Part shown: piece by piece, positions 1-6,354 of the stretch
How the letters are laid out: every line of letters begins with the position of its first letter
Position numbering within the stretch: the stretch's first letter is position 1
Virus record (IMG/VR): IMGVR_UViG_3300048838_000528
Span: 1 to 55,586 of that record
Strand: one strand, 5' to 3'
DNA from: a virus
Length of the DNA: 55,586 bases
The notes under the pieces: generated by a model
The model's input: the letters and a program-made list of their open reading frames with translations, nothing else
What the model was told of the DNA's origin: nothing
Database searches by the model: none
Translations under genes and position numbers: made by a program

Positions 1-125
1 ATAAAGAAGTAAAACATATGTAAAACTGAATGACCTATAACACCGTAAAATGTATTAAGGGCTATTACATGACATTGTAAGGCGTTTTACTATAAAGCAT
101 GATAAAATACCCATGTAGACAATAA

Positions 126-191
126 AAAGGCTTTAAAACGGATATTTCAATGTGAAACCGTTTTCATATACAAAAAACATAAAAAGCCTTT
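126..191. repeat. Nested inverted repeat
   Basis: Outer arms AAAGGCTTT (126-134) and AAAGCCTTT (183-191) enclose inner arms AAAACGG (135-141) and CCGTTTT (158-164). The outer right arm abuts the -35 of the promoter at 189-217, so this could be an operator or part of an origin. No U-run follows, so it is not a convincing terminator. Confidence 0.6.
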
Positions 192-217
192 ACATATAAA
201 AAGCATTTTGATAAAAT
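189..217 (+). promoter_or_regulatory. Promoter, start of rightward arm
   Basis: TTTACA (189-194), a 17-bp spacer, then TAAAAT (212-217) preceded by TGA (extended -10). It is the first promoter-like site pointing rightward and would make a leader of about 240 nt before the gene at 461. It matches sigma-A consensus at 5 of 6 bases in each box. Confidence 0.6.
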
Positions 218-422
218 GAGGGTGTCTTAAAAAAATATGAGAGCGGGTCAAGTGGTCTTTGAAAACTAAATAGCGATATCTTACAAAGTAACGGCTTATC
301 AATGAATGGTTAAGCGTCACCATTAACATGACAATGGGGTCATGGTGGTTGATTGTTCATAATACCTATTGAAAGCAAGTACAAAGTAAGCATGACACTA
401 TTGCATGATGTAATGACTTAAT

Positions 423-440
423 AAGGGCGTAAACGTTCTT
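423..440 (+). promoter_or_regulatory. Hairpin before RBS
   Basis: AAGGGCGT (423-430) and ACGTTCTT (433-440) pair as RNA, using two G-U pairs. The hairpin lies directly before the RBS AAGGAGA (444-450) of the next gene. The same arrangement recurs before several early genes (975, 1177, 668), suggesting a role in message stability or processing. Confidence 0.45.
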
Positions 441-460
441 AAAAAGGAGAAAACAAAAAA

Positions 461-622
461 ATGAAAGAATTTTTTAATGTTTATTTTTTCAATGGTGAAG
501 AGTGGCTTTTTACATTTTGTTATCCAATCAATGATGACAAAACGCATTACAGCCTCGCTCGTGAATTGGAAAAAATACAAAACAACGGCTTTAAATTTAA
601 AATTGAATATGTCACAAAGTAA
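461..622 (+). CDS. Small early protein, 53 aa
   Basis: Not recognised. ATG with RBS AAGGAGA about 10 nt upstream. The product is mixed charge with an aromatic N-terminal half (FFNVYFFNGEEWLF) and a Lys-rich end, no membrane segment. It is the first gene of the rightward arm, behind the promoter at 189-217 and a short hairpin. Its stop codon is part of an 18-bp palindrome (621-638). Position and size fit an early host-takeover protein, but nothing in the sequence names a function. Confidence 0.7.
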   Translation: MKEFFNVYFFNGEEWLFTFCYPINDDKTHYSLARELEKIQNNGFKFKIEYVTK

Positions 623-638
623 AGGCTTTTAAGCCTTT
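621..638 (+). terminator. Hairpin, possible weak terminator
   Basis: AAAGGCTT and AAGCCTTT form an 8-bp palindrome with a TT centre, overlapping the stop codon of the gene at 461-622 and followed by only a short T stretch. It could slow or end transcription or act as an intergenic processing hairpin. It shares the AAAGGCTTT core with the inverted repeat at 126-191. Confidence 0.35.
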
Positions 639-655
639 ATTAAGTCATTACATCT

Positions 656-689
656 TAAGAGTGCATAACATTGTAAAATGTTGCACTTA
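656..689 (+). promoter_or_regulatory. Imperfect hairpin before an early gene
   Basis: GTGC (661-664) and AACATT (667-672) pair with AATGTT (677-682) and GCAC (683-686), with a two-base bulge and a 4-nt loop. It lies about 22 nt before the RBS of the gene at 724. Part of the recurring hairpin-then-RBS layout of the left arm. Confidence 0.4.
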
Positions 690-723
690 TGAAAGCATGA
701 GCAAAAAAACGGAGGCTTTAAAA

Positions 724-951
724 ATGAAAGTAACGGTTAAAAATTACTATTATAACGTACAAAATAATGTGAAAACGGTCGATGTGATTATAGATGTTAA
801 AAATGACGACTTGACGCAAATCGATGGTTATTTTTTCCTTAATGATAAAGACTATAAAAATAATATTTATATCGCTAAAGATATTTTAAGAAGTAAAAAC
901 ATGACGTATAAAAACTTTTTCACTTATACGATAGAAAAAACGGAAGTATAA
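724..951 (+). CDS. Small early protein, 75 aa
   Basis: Not recognised. I choose the ATG at 724 because GGAGG (711-715) lies 8 nt upstream; an open frame extends upstream to 661 but without an RBS. The product alternates hydrophobic and charged residues (VTVKNYYYNVQNNVKTVDVIIDVKN), suggesting a small beta-rich fold, and has no membrane segment. It follows a hairpin and sits among other small early genes. Confidence 0.7.
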   Translation: MKVTVKNYYYNVQNNVKTVDVIIDVKNDDLTQIDGYFFLNDKDYKNNIYIAKDILRSKNMTYKNFFTYTIEKTEV

Positions 952-974
952 AAAAAACGCTCATGCTTTGATAA

Positions 975-988
975 GTGCTAAAAAGCAC
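975..988 (+). promoter_or_regulatory. Hairpin before RBS
   Basis: GTGCT, a 4-nt A-rich loop, then AGCAC. It is followed within a few bases by the purine-rich RBS region of the gene at 1009. Same layout as at 423 and 1177. Confidence 0.4.
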
Positions 989-1008
989 GGAAAGAGAGAG
1001 ACAAAAAA

Positions 1009-1107
1009 ATGAAAGACTTAAAAACAATGAAACACGAAAAAATGATTATATTGATTTACAAGTTTTTTATATTGGTTTTAGTTTTTATGGTGTTATTTAT
1101 CGGTTAA
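1009..1107 (+). CDS. Small membrane protein, 32 aa
   Basis: Not recognised by family. The frame starting at ATG 1009 encodes a Lys-rich N-terminus (MKDLKTMKHEK) followed by one uninterrupted hydrophobic helix (MIILIYKFFILVLVFMVLF), so a single-pass membrane peptide is predicted. The RBS is a weak purine run (GGAAAGAGAGAG). A different frame over the same bases is longer but starts at a TTG without an RBS and reads as low-complexity, so I prefer this one. Possible roles include superinfection exclusion or host membrane modulation; that is guesswork. Confidence 0.55.
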   Translation: MKDLKTMKHEKMIILIYKFFILVLVFMVLFIG

Positions 1108-1176
1108 GCATTGATAAAGCGGTTACAAAGGCTCTATATACAACGAGGGTATATAAAAAAACCTTAACCGCTTCAA

Positions 1177-1193
1177 TGAGTGCTTAACACTCA
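1177..1193 (+). promoter_or_regulatory. Hairpin before RBS
   Basis: TGAGTG, loop CTTAA, CACTCA: a perfect 6-bp stem. An A-rich spacer and then AAAGGAGA, the RBS for the gene at 1220, follow. One of the clearest examples of the recurring hairpin-RBS arrangement. Confidence 0.45.
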
Positions 1194-1219
1194 AAAAAAT
1201 AAAAAAAGGAGATTTTGAA

Positions 1220-1639
1220 ATGAAAAAAATGTCACGTTTTGAAGTTTTAGAAACCGTTATAAACGGAATGAGTAGAAAAGTAAACAAAAAAGCATTAAAA
1301 AGGGCTTTAGATTTTCACAATGATAGAAAAAATTTAAACTATGCATTAAAACATTATTATGAGGATATTCATAGCATAAATAACGGTTTTAGATATTATG
1401 AATTTGTGAGTGTAAATGATTTTAATAACATTGATGAGTTTAAAACATTTTTAAAAGGTTATAATGTGAAATGGTATAAAACACCTTACAATTATAATAT
1501 GAATAATTTACAAGCAATCAAACAAAAAAACACGGGTTTTGTTATGGTTTATAGTAACGGCTACTATTCACACGGTAGTTATTTATTTGATGTAAACACG
1601 TTTATTGATGAAAACGACATCGAAGTTATGGAGGCGTAA
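1220..1639 (+). CDS. Early protein, 139 aa, unknown
   Basis: Not recognised. ATG with AGGAG about 9 nt upstream. The N-terminal 35 residues are basic (MKKMSRFEVLETVINGMSRKVNKK), and the C-terminal 60 are rich in Tyr and Asn (NGYYSHGSYLF). No membrane segment or cysteine motif. The stop codon lies inside a rho-independent terminator, so this gene ends the first transcription unit. Confidence 0.75.
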   Translation: MKKMSRFEVLETVINGMSRKVNKKALKRALDFHNDRKNLNYALKHYYEDIHSINNGFRYYEFVSVNDFNNIDEFKTFLKGYNVKWYKTPYNYNMNNLQAIKQKNTGFVMVYSNGYYSHGSYLFDVNTFIDENDIEVMEA

Positions 1640-1653
1640 AGCCTCTTTTTTTT
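1631..1653 (+). terminator. Rho-independent terminator
   Basis: GAGGC, loop GTAAA, GCCTC followed by eight T. The TAA stop of the gene at 1220 is in the loop. It ends the first early unit and separates it from the promoter at 1902. Confidence 0.7.
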
Positions 1654-1901
1654 GGTCTTTTTTTAGAGCCCTTGAAGTTTTTTCATCAAGTTTTCAAGCC
1701 TTACTTATTTATAATTTTTATAATTATAGTGCTTATAGTTTTCTTTATAGTTTTTATAAGATAGTTTTATATAGTAGTTTTTAAGGTAGTTTATATTTAT
1801 AGTTTATTTATAATTTTTCTAAATAGTTACGTATCATAAAGTTTTCAATTTGTCAAGTAGTTTATAGTTTTTAAGACAATTTCACATAGTTCATTTTTAA
1901 T
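1654..1901. repeat. AT-rich TAGTTTT repeat region
   Basis: No gene. This very AT-rich stretch carries at least eight loosely spaced copies of a TATAGTTTT or TAGTAGTTTT-like motif (for example near 1733, 1750, 1763, 1776, 1787, 1798, 1857). It lies directly upstream of the promoter at 1902. A similar cluster lies before the promoter at 5122. Candidate regulator-binding array, or an unwinding element or origin; neither is proven. Confidence 0.45.
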
Positions 1902-1930
1902 TTGACACGCTGAAAGTTTTTTGATAGAAT
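1902..1930 (+). promoter_or_regulatory. Promoter for gene at 1965
   Basis: TTGACA (1902-1907), 17-bp spacer, TAGAAT (1925-1930). The predicted start site is near 1937, giving a leader of about 28 nt. Confidence 0.7.
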
Positions 1931-1964
1931 TATGGCAGATGGTTTTTAATAGTGAGGTGTTAAG

Positions 1965-2339
1965 ATGTTTTCTATAAGTTTATTATATAATGATATAGTT
2001 AAGTTATATGTCAATAAAAATGATGCTATACATTTAAAAGAGCGGTCATCACGTATCAAGTTATATGACGATTACAAGTTATTAAGTGATAACTTCATAT
2101 CGTGCTTTAAAGTTGATAAAGACCACGTGAACGGTTTAGAATTACACGCTATCAATGAAAACGGTTTACTATATATTTACAATTTTAAAAGCCGTAAACT
2201 TATTACAATTTTACATGCACGCTCTGAACAATTAAAACGCTATTATAACGCTTTAGGTCTTCCAATACCTCAAAAGGTTTACAATATTATAAAAGAGGTA
2301 GAAAAGCGAAACAAGTTATATAGTTTGAATAATGTGTGA
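1965..2339 (+). CDS. Early protein, 124 aa, unknown
   Basis: Not recognised. ATG with GAGGTG (1952-1957) upstream and its own promoter at 1902-1930. The protein is basic and mixed alpha/beta; the last 40 residues read as a charged helix (RSEQLKRYYNALGLP then KEVEKRNKLYSL). No membrane segment. Being driven by a near-consensus promoter with a short leader suggests strong early expression. Confidence 0.75.
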   Translation: MFSISLLYNDIVKLYVNKNDAIHLKERSSRIKLYDDYKLLSDNFISCFKVDKDHVNGLELHAINENGLLYIYNFKSRKLITILHARSEQLKRYYNALGLPIPQKVYNIIKEVEKRNKLYSLNNV

Positions 2340-2364
2340 GAAAAAACATAATTACATTTTATGA

Positions 2365-2393
2365 TTGACAACCATTTTTAAAAGTGGTAAAAT
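2365..2393 (+). promoter_or_regulatory. Promoter for genes at 2429 and 2599
   Basis: TTGACA (2365-2370), 17-bp spacer, TAAAAT (2388-2393) with TGG just before the -10. Confidence 0.7.
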
Positions 2394-2428
2394 TAAAGTA
2401 GATAAAAAGAAAAAGGAGTATAAAAAAA

Positions 2429-2602
2429 ATGAAAAAAATGAAAGTGTATCACGCAAAAAGTTTTTATAATTTTACGATTGATGAAAAAGATGAAAAAATG
2501 TTCTTATATGCTTTTAATGTATCGTGTTACCCAGAACATTTAATACGCAACCTAAATTATTACAATATCAATTATATTTTAGAAGTGGAGGGCAAAAAAT
2601 GA
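2429..2602 (+). CDS. Small early protein, 57 aa
   Basis: Not recognised. ATG with AAAGGAGT upstream. The N-terminus is Lys-rich (MKKMKVYHAKSFYNF) and the rest is rich in Tyr and Asn. Its stop overlaps the start of the next gene (ATGA at 2599), so the pair is probably translationally coupled. Confidence 0.65.
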   Translation: MKKMKVYHAKSFYNFTIDEKDEKMFLYAFNVSCYPEHLIRNLNYYNINYILEVEGKK

Positions 2603-2877
2603 GCAAGGACGACCATTTTATTTTAGCGTTTTATGATGAGAAAAATAGACTTTTAGATTTTGAACGGTTAAAGTTGAAAACTGCCGAAAATAGTTATAAA
2701 AGTTTATTAAAGTTTATAAAAAAATATGGTATAAAAAATTATGAAAGAGGGTTCAATAGTGGTTTAGGAAAAGCAAAAAAATTGGTTGTAAGTTTTCAAG
2801 AATATGAGCCAGAAAAAGAGAAAATTATTTTTGAAAAAAGTTACCATGATTTTTTAGAAGATTTAAACAATATGTAA
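2599..2877 (+). CDS. Early protein, 92 aa, unknown
   Basis: Not recognised. I choose the ATG at 2599, which has GGAGGG (2587-2592) 6 nt upstream and overlaps the previous stop; an open frame upstream has no RBS. The product is charged and helical in its second half (KKLVVSFQEYEPEKEKIIFEKSY). Coupled with the 57-aa gene before it. Confidence 0.7.
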   Translation: MSKDDHFILAFYDEKNRLLDFERLKLKTAENSYKSLLKFIKKYGIKNYERGFNSGLGKAKKLVVSFQEYEPEKEKIIFEKSYHDFLEDLNNM

Positions 2878-2902
2878 TTTTTCACACAATTCAAAAAAAT
2901 GC

Positions 2903-2931
2903 TTGACTTACAGATTTTACAATGCTATAAT
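2903..2931 (+). promoter_or_regulatory. Promoter for genes at 2988 onward
   Basis: TTGACT (2903-2908), 17-bp spacer, perfect TATAAT (2926-2931) with extended TGC. Likely drives the run of genes from 2988 to about 4.98 kb, as no other clear promoter is seen until 5122. Confidence 0.75.
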
Positions 2932-2987
2932 TAAGGTAGTTAGAAAAGAGATGTTAAACTTTAAACATAGAAAAGGAAATGAAAAAA

Positions 2988-3236
2988 ATGAAAATACAAG
3001 AAAATAGTTTTTATTTAGGTAAGAAAATTATAGCGTGTGAAAACATCATCAATTTTTCAACAAACAAAATTGTAAGGGTCAGAACACGATATTGCGGTGT
3101 GATTGAAAAAATTGAAAATGACATAGTTTATATTTATGATAAAAGCAATCCTATAAACTATCAAAATTATTCTTTAAAATATAGTGATTTTTGCAAATGG
3201 GTTTTACAAGGTTTATACAAAATTAGAACAGTATAA
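2988..3236 (+). CDS. Early protein, 82 aa, unknown
   Basis: Not recognised. Two in-frame ATGs (2979 and 2988) are possible; the RBS AAAGGA (2972-2977) is only 2 nt from the first and about 10 nt from the second, so I choose 2988. The sequence reads as a small beta-barrel-like protein (strands around KIIACENII, VRVRTRYCGVIEKIENDIVYIYD). First gene behind the 2903 promoter. Confidence 0.7.
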   Translation: MKIQENSFYLGKKIIACENIINFSTNKIVRVRTRYCGVIEKIENDIVYIYDKSNPINYQNYSLKYSDFCKWVLQGLYKIRTV

Positions 3237-3262
3237 AAAATAAAAAAAGGGAGATTGAAAAA

Positions 3263-3613
3263 ATGCTTACAGTTAAGAAAGAATTAGATTTAAACGATTT
3301 TATGAGCGAGTATGAAAACATACTTCCTGAAGATTATGAAGCGTGTGAAATTATTTTTGAGGCTTTATGTGATATGATGTATGATGGTGCTGAAGATATG
3401 ACAATTAGAGATTACATTCGCTTTCAAATGCAAATTAGTACACAAAGTGAACTATTAAGCGATTACGACATTATTGATGAAGAAGAATTGAAAGACCTCG
3501 ACGAAGATGAAATAAATGAAAAAGTCGAAGACTATTTAAGTGAAAATACTTCATTGCTTGGAAGTTATGAAGATGACAACGGCGACACGGTTTATATTTA
3601 CGATGAGTTTTAA
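3263..3613 (+). CDS. Very acidic early protein, 116 aa
   Basis: Not recognised by family. By my count the sequence has 37 Asp or Glu against 6 Lys or Arg, a net charge near -31. The acidic residues are spread along the chain and densest at 67-90. Such a charge is typical of phage DNA-mimic proteins (for example T7 Ocr, which blocks type I restriction), and an early position fits that role. I see no sequence match to Ocr or ArdA, so the mimic role is inference. GGGAG RBS precedes the ATG. Confidence 0.8.
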   Translation: MLTVKKELDLNDFMSEYENILPEDYEACEIIFEALCDMMYDGAEDMTIRDYIRFQMQISTQSELLSDYDIIDEEELKDLDEDEINEKVEDYLSENTSLLGSYEDDNGDTVYIYDEF

Positions 3614-3637
3614 AAACAAGTTTTAAACCTTTAACAA

Positions 3638-3662
3638 GTGAGCCATAGTTTATATGGCTTAC
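3638..3662 (+). promoter_or_regulatory. 10-bp intergenic hairpin
   Basis: GTGAGCCATA (3638-3647) and TATGGCTTAC (3653-3662) pair over 10 positions (one G-U) around a 5-nt loop. No U-run follows, so it is more likely an mRNA processing or stabilising element than a terminator. A second small hairpin (668-type, AGGGC/GCTCT) follows at 3668-3682, just before the next RBS. Confidence 0.5.
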
Positions 3663-3667
3663 AATTA

Positions 3668-3682
3668 AGGGCTTAATGCTCT
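3668..3682 (+). promoter_or_regulatory. Hairpin before RBS
   Basis: AGGGC, loop TTAAT, GCTCT, using one G-U pair, then an A-rich spacer and the RBS AAAGGAAG of the gene at 3713. Same layout as at 423, 975 and 1177. Confidence 0.4.
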
Positions 3683-3712
3683 AAAAAATAAAAAGAAAAG
3701 GAAGTATTAAAA

Positions 3713-3949
3713 ATGATGATAGCACTATACAGCAAAAACAAGTTTGGAAAGTTTTATATTTGTGATTACAAAAGTAACATAGAGTTTACACATACAAACG
3801 CTTTACACCTTGCAACTGTTTTTGACACGATAACACAACGTGATGAGATTTACTACTTAAAAAATACCTTTGGTTTTAATTATAAAAGCGAAAAAGTCAC
3901 AAGTGAAAAAATTGAACAATCAAAAAACTTGAATAGAGTATATTTATAA
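3713..3949 (+). CDS. Small early protein, 78 aa
   Basis: Not recognised. Tandem ATGs at 3713 and 3716 are possible starts behind AAGGAAG. Mixed alpha/beta, no membrane segment or motif. It follows two hairpins in the intergenic space after the acidic protein. Confidence 0.7.
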   Translation: MMIALYSKNKFGKFYICDYKSNIEFTHTNALHLATVFDTITQRDEIYYLKNTFGFNYKSEKVTSEKIEQSKNLNRVYL

Positions 3950-3964
3950 TAGGAGGAAACAAAA

Positions 3965-4195
3965 ATGACAGACTTCACACTTTTTAATCAGACAGTTGCA
4001 AAGGTTTCACACGCTTTCAGATTTACGAAAAAACGTGATACCACATATTTACAGTTATTAGAAGCCTATGAAGTTTTAAGCGATTACGATTTTATACAGG
4101 CTTACAATTTACAAAAACGGCTCGAAAAAGGCTTACGTTTTAGAAGCGTATCACATTTACTCGATACAGTCAGAAACATACCAAAGTATTTATAG
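3965..4195 (+). CDS. Small basic protein, 76 aa
   Basis: Not recognised. A strong AGGAGG (3951-3956) precedes the ATG. The sequence is helical and basic, with an evenly spaced pattern (YLQLLEAYEVLSDYDFIQAYNLQKRLEKGLRFR) that could form a helical bundle or a nucleic-acid-binding helix pair. Confidence 0.75.
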   Translation: MTDFTLFNQTVAKVSHAFRFTKKRDTTYLQLLEAYEVLSDYDFIQAYNLQKRLEKGLRFRSVSHLLDTVRNIPKYL

Positions 4196-4207
4196 GAGGA
4201 AAAAAAG

Positions 4208-4531
4208 ATGAAAGTTTTTATGATTGAATTAGGTTTTTTCGATTTAAACGATGAAGAGAATTACACAAACGTAGTTGTTTACTTAAAAAAAGAAAAGGCA
4301 AAAAAAGATTTCTCTATCGCAAGGGAAAAACTTAACGAAAGAATGTATATCAAACTTTTTGAAAGAAAAGTTAATATTGAATTAAATGAAGCAGAAAAAA
4401 ACACCATTGAAAAATTCGGTTACAGTGAATTATTAGATGGAAACGGTTACGGAAGTTTTTATAACAAAAACGATAAAAAAGATAAACTTATAACTATGAC
4501 AATTATGCCCTATACAAGAATAAAGGTATAA
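4208..4531 (+). CDS. Early protein, 107 aa, unknown
   Basis: Not recognised. AGGAGGA just upstream of ATG 4208. The N-terminal part looks like alternating strands (KVFMIELGFFDL, TNVVVYLKKEK) followed by a Lys/Glu-rich helix. It lies 13 nt after the previous gene in the 2903-promoter unit. Confidence 0.75.
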   Translation: MKVFMIELGFFDLNDEENYTNVVVYLKKEKAKKDFSIAREKLNERMYIKLFERKVNIELNEAEKNTIEKFGYSELLDGNGYGSFYNKNDKKDKLITMTIMPYTRIKV

Positions 4532-4548
4532 GAAAAGAGGGAAAAGAG

Positions 4549-4719
4549 ATGAAAACAATTTTGGTTGATTGGTCTTTAAAAGTTGAAGGCTGGGAAAGTT
4601 TAAATGCTGGTGAACGTTGTGATATTTTAGAAGCAATTATTCAGCAATTGAATGACACAAATGTTATGGGAAGCAATTTTGATGGCTCAATTGGTTATGA
4701 TGTAGAGGAGTTATCATGA
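4549..4719 (+). CDS. Small paralogous protein A, 56 aa
   Basis: Function unknown. Reads MKTILVDWSLKVEGWESLN, then a helix with ERCDILEAIIQQL, and ends FDGSIGYDVEELS. The gene at 5188 encodes a close paralogue aligned over the whole length (MKTVGIDWELKITGWEDLN, QRCDVLEAIIRKL, FDGSIGYDVED). The RBS region is GAGGGAAAAGAG, and the stop overlaps the next start (ATGA at 4716). Confidence 0.75.
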   Translation: MKTILVDWSLKVEGWESLNAGERCDILEAIIQQLNDTNVMGSNFDGSIGYDVEELS

Positions 4720-4856
4720 CTTATAATTTATACTTAATTGAAAACGGTGTTAAAACGCTTATAACGAGCCTTAAAAACAAGCGTAAGGCTTTGGAGTTGG
4801 TTTCGATATTAGATTTTGATGAGGTGATTTTAAAATGCGAAAAAATATCAAGATAA
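4716..4856 (+). CDS. Small protein, 46 aa
   Basis: Not recognised. ATG overlaps the previous stop; GAGGAG lies just upstream within the end of the preceding gene. The product has an N-terminal strand, a Lys-rich middle (SLKNKRKALELVSILDFDEV) and a short basic tail. It overlaps the next gene by 22 nt. Confidence 0.6.
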   Translation: MTYNLYLIENGVKTLITSLKNKRKALELVSILDFDEVILKCEKISR

Positions 4857-4978
4857 ACGGCAAGGAAATAACACTAAAAATTCGTGAGCCTTTTGCACCG
4901 TTGCAAAAAGTGAAACCGAGTAAAAAAGTTTATAACAGAAAGAAAAATAAAAATAATGTTGAGCCTCAAAATGAATAG
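4835..4978 (+). CDS. Small basic protein, 47 aa
   Basis: Not recognised. ATG with GAGGTG (4821-4826) 8 nt upstream. Strongly basic (KKVYNRKKNKNNVEP near the end), so nucleic-acid or ribosome binding is possible. Last gene of the unit before the AT-rich gap and promoter at 5122. Confidence 0.65.
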   Translation: MRKNIKINGKEITLKIREPFAPLQKVKPSKKVYNRKKNKNNVEPQNE

Positions 4979-5121
4979 TTTATACTGTATGTCATACACT
5001 ATTGTGTCACATACAATACTATAAAATAAAAGTATATAGTTTTATTATATATTATATATAGGACATTTTGAAATAAAAATGTAGTAGTTTTTAATAGTAG
5101 TTTTAAAAACAAAAAAAAGTA
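4979..5121. other. AT-rich intergenic region with hairpin and TAGTTTT motifs
   Basis: No gene. A nested hairpin at 4987-5014 (outer GTATGT/ACATAC, inner ACAC/GTGT, 4-nt loop) follows the last stop codon and could end or stabilise the upstream message. The rest carries TAGTTTT-like motifs (near 5037, 5084 and 5096) resembling the cluster at 1654-1901, again upstream of a promoter. Confidence 0.5.
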
Positions 5122-5150
5122 TTGACAATAGTTTTATACCATGATAAAAT
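5122..5150 (+). promoter_or_regulatory. Promoter for genes at 5188 and 5356
   Basis: TTGACA (5122-5127), 17-bp spacer, TAAAAT (5145-5150) with extended TGA. Confidence 0.75.
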
Positions 5151-5187
5151 AAAAAAGAATAGGAAGAAAATAAGGAGGAATTAAAAA

Positions 5188-5352
5188 ATGAAAACAGTTG
5201 GAATTGATTGGGAATTAAAAATTACGGGTTGGGAAGATTTGAACGCTGGGCAACGTTGTGATGTTCTTGAAGCAATTATTAGAAAATTAAACTTTACAGA
5301 TGTTTTAAATGGCGATTTTGATGGTTCTATTGGTTATGATGTGGAGGATTAA
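5188..5352 (+). CDS. Small paralogous protein B, 54 aa
   Basis: Full-length paralogue of the protein at 4549 (same order of motifs: IDW, GWE, NAG.RCD.LEAII, FDGSIGYDVE). AAGGAGGAA lies before the ATG. The copy sits behind its own near-consensus promoter, separately from copy A, so the two may be expressed at different levels. No function is apparent from sequence. Confidence 0.8.
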   Translation: MKTVGIDWELKITGWEDLNAGQRCDVLEAIIRKLNFTDVLNGDFDGSIGYDVED

Positions 5353-5355
5353 AAA

Positions 5356-5844
5356 ATGACTAAAGATAAAAAACCTTTAGCAAGTTTGCATTGGCGTGTT
5401 TATGGCTATTTAAAAGATAATTGCATTGGCAAAGATAATTCAGTAAGCATGGTAGATTTAGCCTCATGGTATGGCATTAGCACACGCAAGGTTCGTGAAG
5501 TTATCAAAGACCTAACCGAAAGTGATACAATTTATACAGTGATTGCTACCACTTCAAAGGGCTATTATTTGCCCTCTAACGAACTTGAAATGGGCGAGGC
5601 TAACAAGATGTTGAAAAGCCGTATCAAAGGTGCTTTAACACGATATTTTGCTAACACGCCTAACGATAGAGATTGGCTATACAATTTAATTGCTGAACTT
5701 AAAAACGAGTACGACACACCACCACAAGCACAAATGGTTATCAAGTTTACAGGTCATGAACGTGATACCATAAACTACTTCGGCGAACGCAAAGACCAAA
5801 AGGCTTATGATAGTTTATTTGATTTTGTTGCACAAAAGAATTGA
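5356..5844 (+). CDS. Winged-helix DNA-binding protein, 162 aa
   Basis: Residues 12-75 have the spacing of a helix-turn-helix with a wing: LHWRVYGYLKDNC, then SVSMVDLASWYGISTRKVREVIKDLTE as the HTH pair, then a beta hairpin (IYTVIATTSKGYYLPS). The remaining 85 residues are helical and charged. This fits a phage transcription regulator. The next promoter's -35 overlaps this gene's stop codon, so autoregulation of the downstream operon is possible. It starts 3 nt after the previous gene, behind the promoter at 5122. Confidence 0.75.
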   Translation: MTKDKKPLASLHWRVYGYLKDNCIGKDNSVSMVDLASWYGISTRKVREVIKDLTESDTIYTVIATTSKGYYLPSNELEMGEANKMLKSRIKGALTRYFANTPNDRDWLYNLIAELKNEYDTPPQAQMVIKFTGHERDTINYFGERKDQKAYDSLFDFVAQKN

Positions 5845-5869
5845 CAAGTATAATTTTATATGATATAAT
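5841..5869 (+). promoter_or_regulatory. Strong promoter for the long early operon
   Basis: TTGACA (5841-5846), 17-bp spacer, TATAAT (5864-5869) with extended TGA: full consensus in both boxes. The -35 overlaps the stop codon of the winged-helix gene. No other clear rightward promoter is seen until 20304, so it may drive about 14 kb including the replication genes. Confidence 0.85.
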
Positions 5870-5913
5870 AGTTTTAGGTAAGATAAAAAACCAAAAATAA
5901 AAGGAGAAAAGCA

Positions 5914-6354
5914 ATGGAAAAGAAAGATTTAAGAAATGGAATGGTTGTAGAATATCGTCTTGGCGATTTAAGAATGATTTTAAGCAATTCACTTTTGGGC
6001 GTTGAAGGTTTTGAAAGGAATAAATTGTGCTTTTACAATGATGATTTAAAAGACAAAGACAACGAAACACTATTAGACATCGTGAAAGTTTACGATTTGA
6101 CAAGTGATGTTTTGAGTTTTAGTGATGCATTTGACAGGGAAAATTTAAAAATCATTTGGGAACGTAAAGAAACAAAGAAAGTTTTTAGAGCGTGGAAGTT
6201 TTTAGAACACGAATTAAAAGGGGTATCTAACGAAACTATTGTATCAAGTGTGAAAAGTTGGGTTAAAAAATGTGAAGGTCTTACTGAAAATGAAATGAAA
6301 AAATTACATTATATTTGTGATGAAAATTGGATGGTTGAGGAGGCATTGGTATGA
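5914..6354 (+). CDS. Early operon protein, 146 aa
   Basis: Not recognised. AAAGGAGAAAAGCA precedes the ATG. The first 90 residues read as a small beta-rich domain (RNGMVVEYRLGDLRMIL, DNETLLDIVKVYDL, ENLKIIWERK), a pattern also seen in small phage proteins near replication genes. The C-terminal 55 residues are helical. First gene of the 5841 operon. Confidence 0.75.
   Translation: MEKKDLRNGMVVEYRLGDLRMILSNSLLGVEGFERNKLCFYNDDLKDKDNETLLDIVKVYDLTSDVLSFSDAFDRENLKIIWERKETKKVFRAWKFLEHELKGVSNETIVSSVKSWVKKCEGLTENEMKKLHYICDENWMVEEALV

Larger units (their letters stand above)
1..460. other. Gene-less left end, structured control region
   Basis: No convincing gene is seen on either strand; the short open frames here lack ribosome binding sites. 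The stretch holds a nested inverted repeat (126-191), a promoter-like site (189-217), a 6-bp perfect hairpin CATGAC/GTCATG (327-344) and a hairpin just before the first RBS (423-440). If the genome is circular or permuted, this joins the repeat-rich right end to form the divergent control region between the two arms. Its role as origin or early control region is inference. Confidence 0.6.

Noticed and set aside
975-1187. Rightward 70-codon frame
   Set aside because: Starts at a TTG without RBS and overlaps a better-supported membrane peptide starting at ATG 1009.
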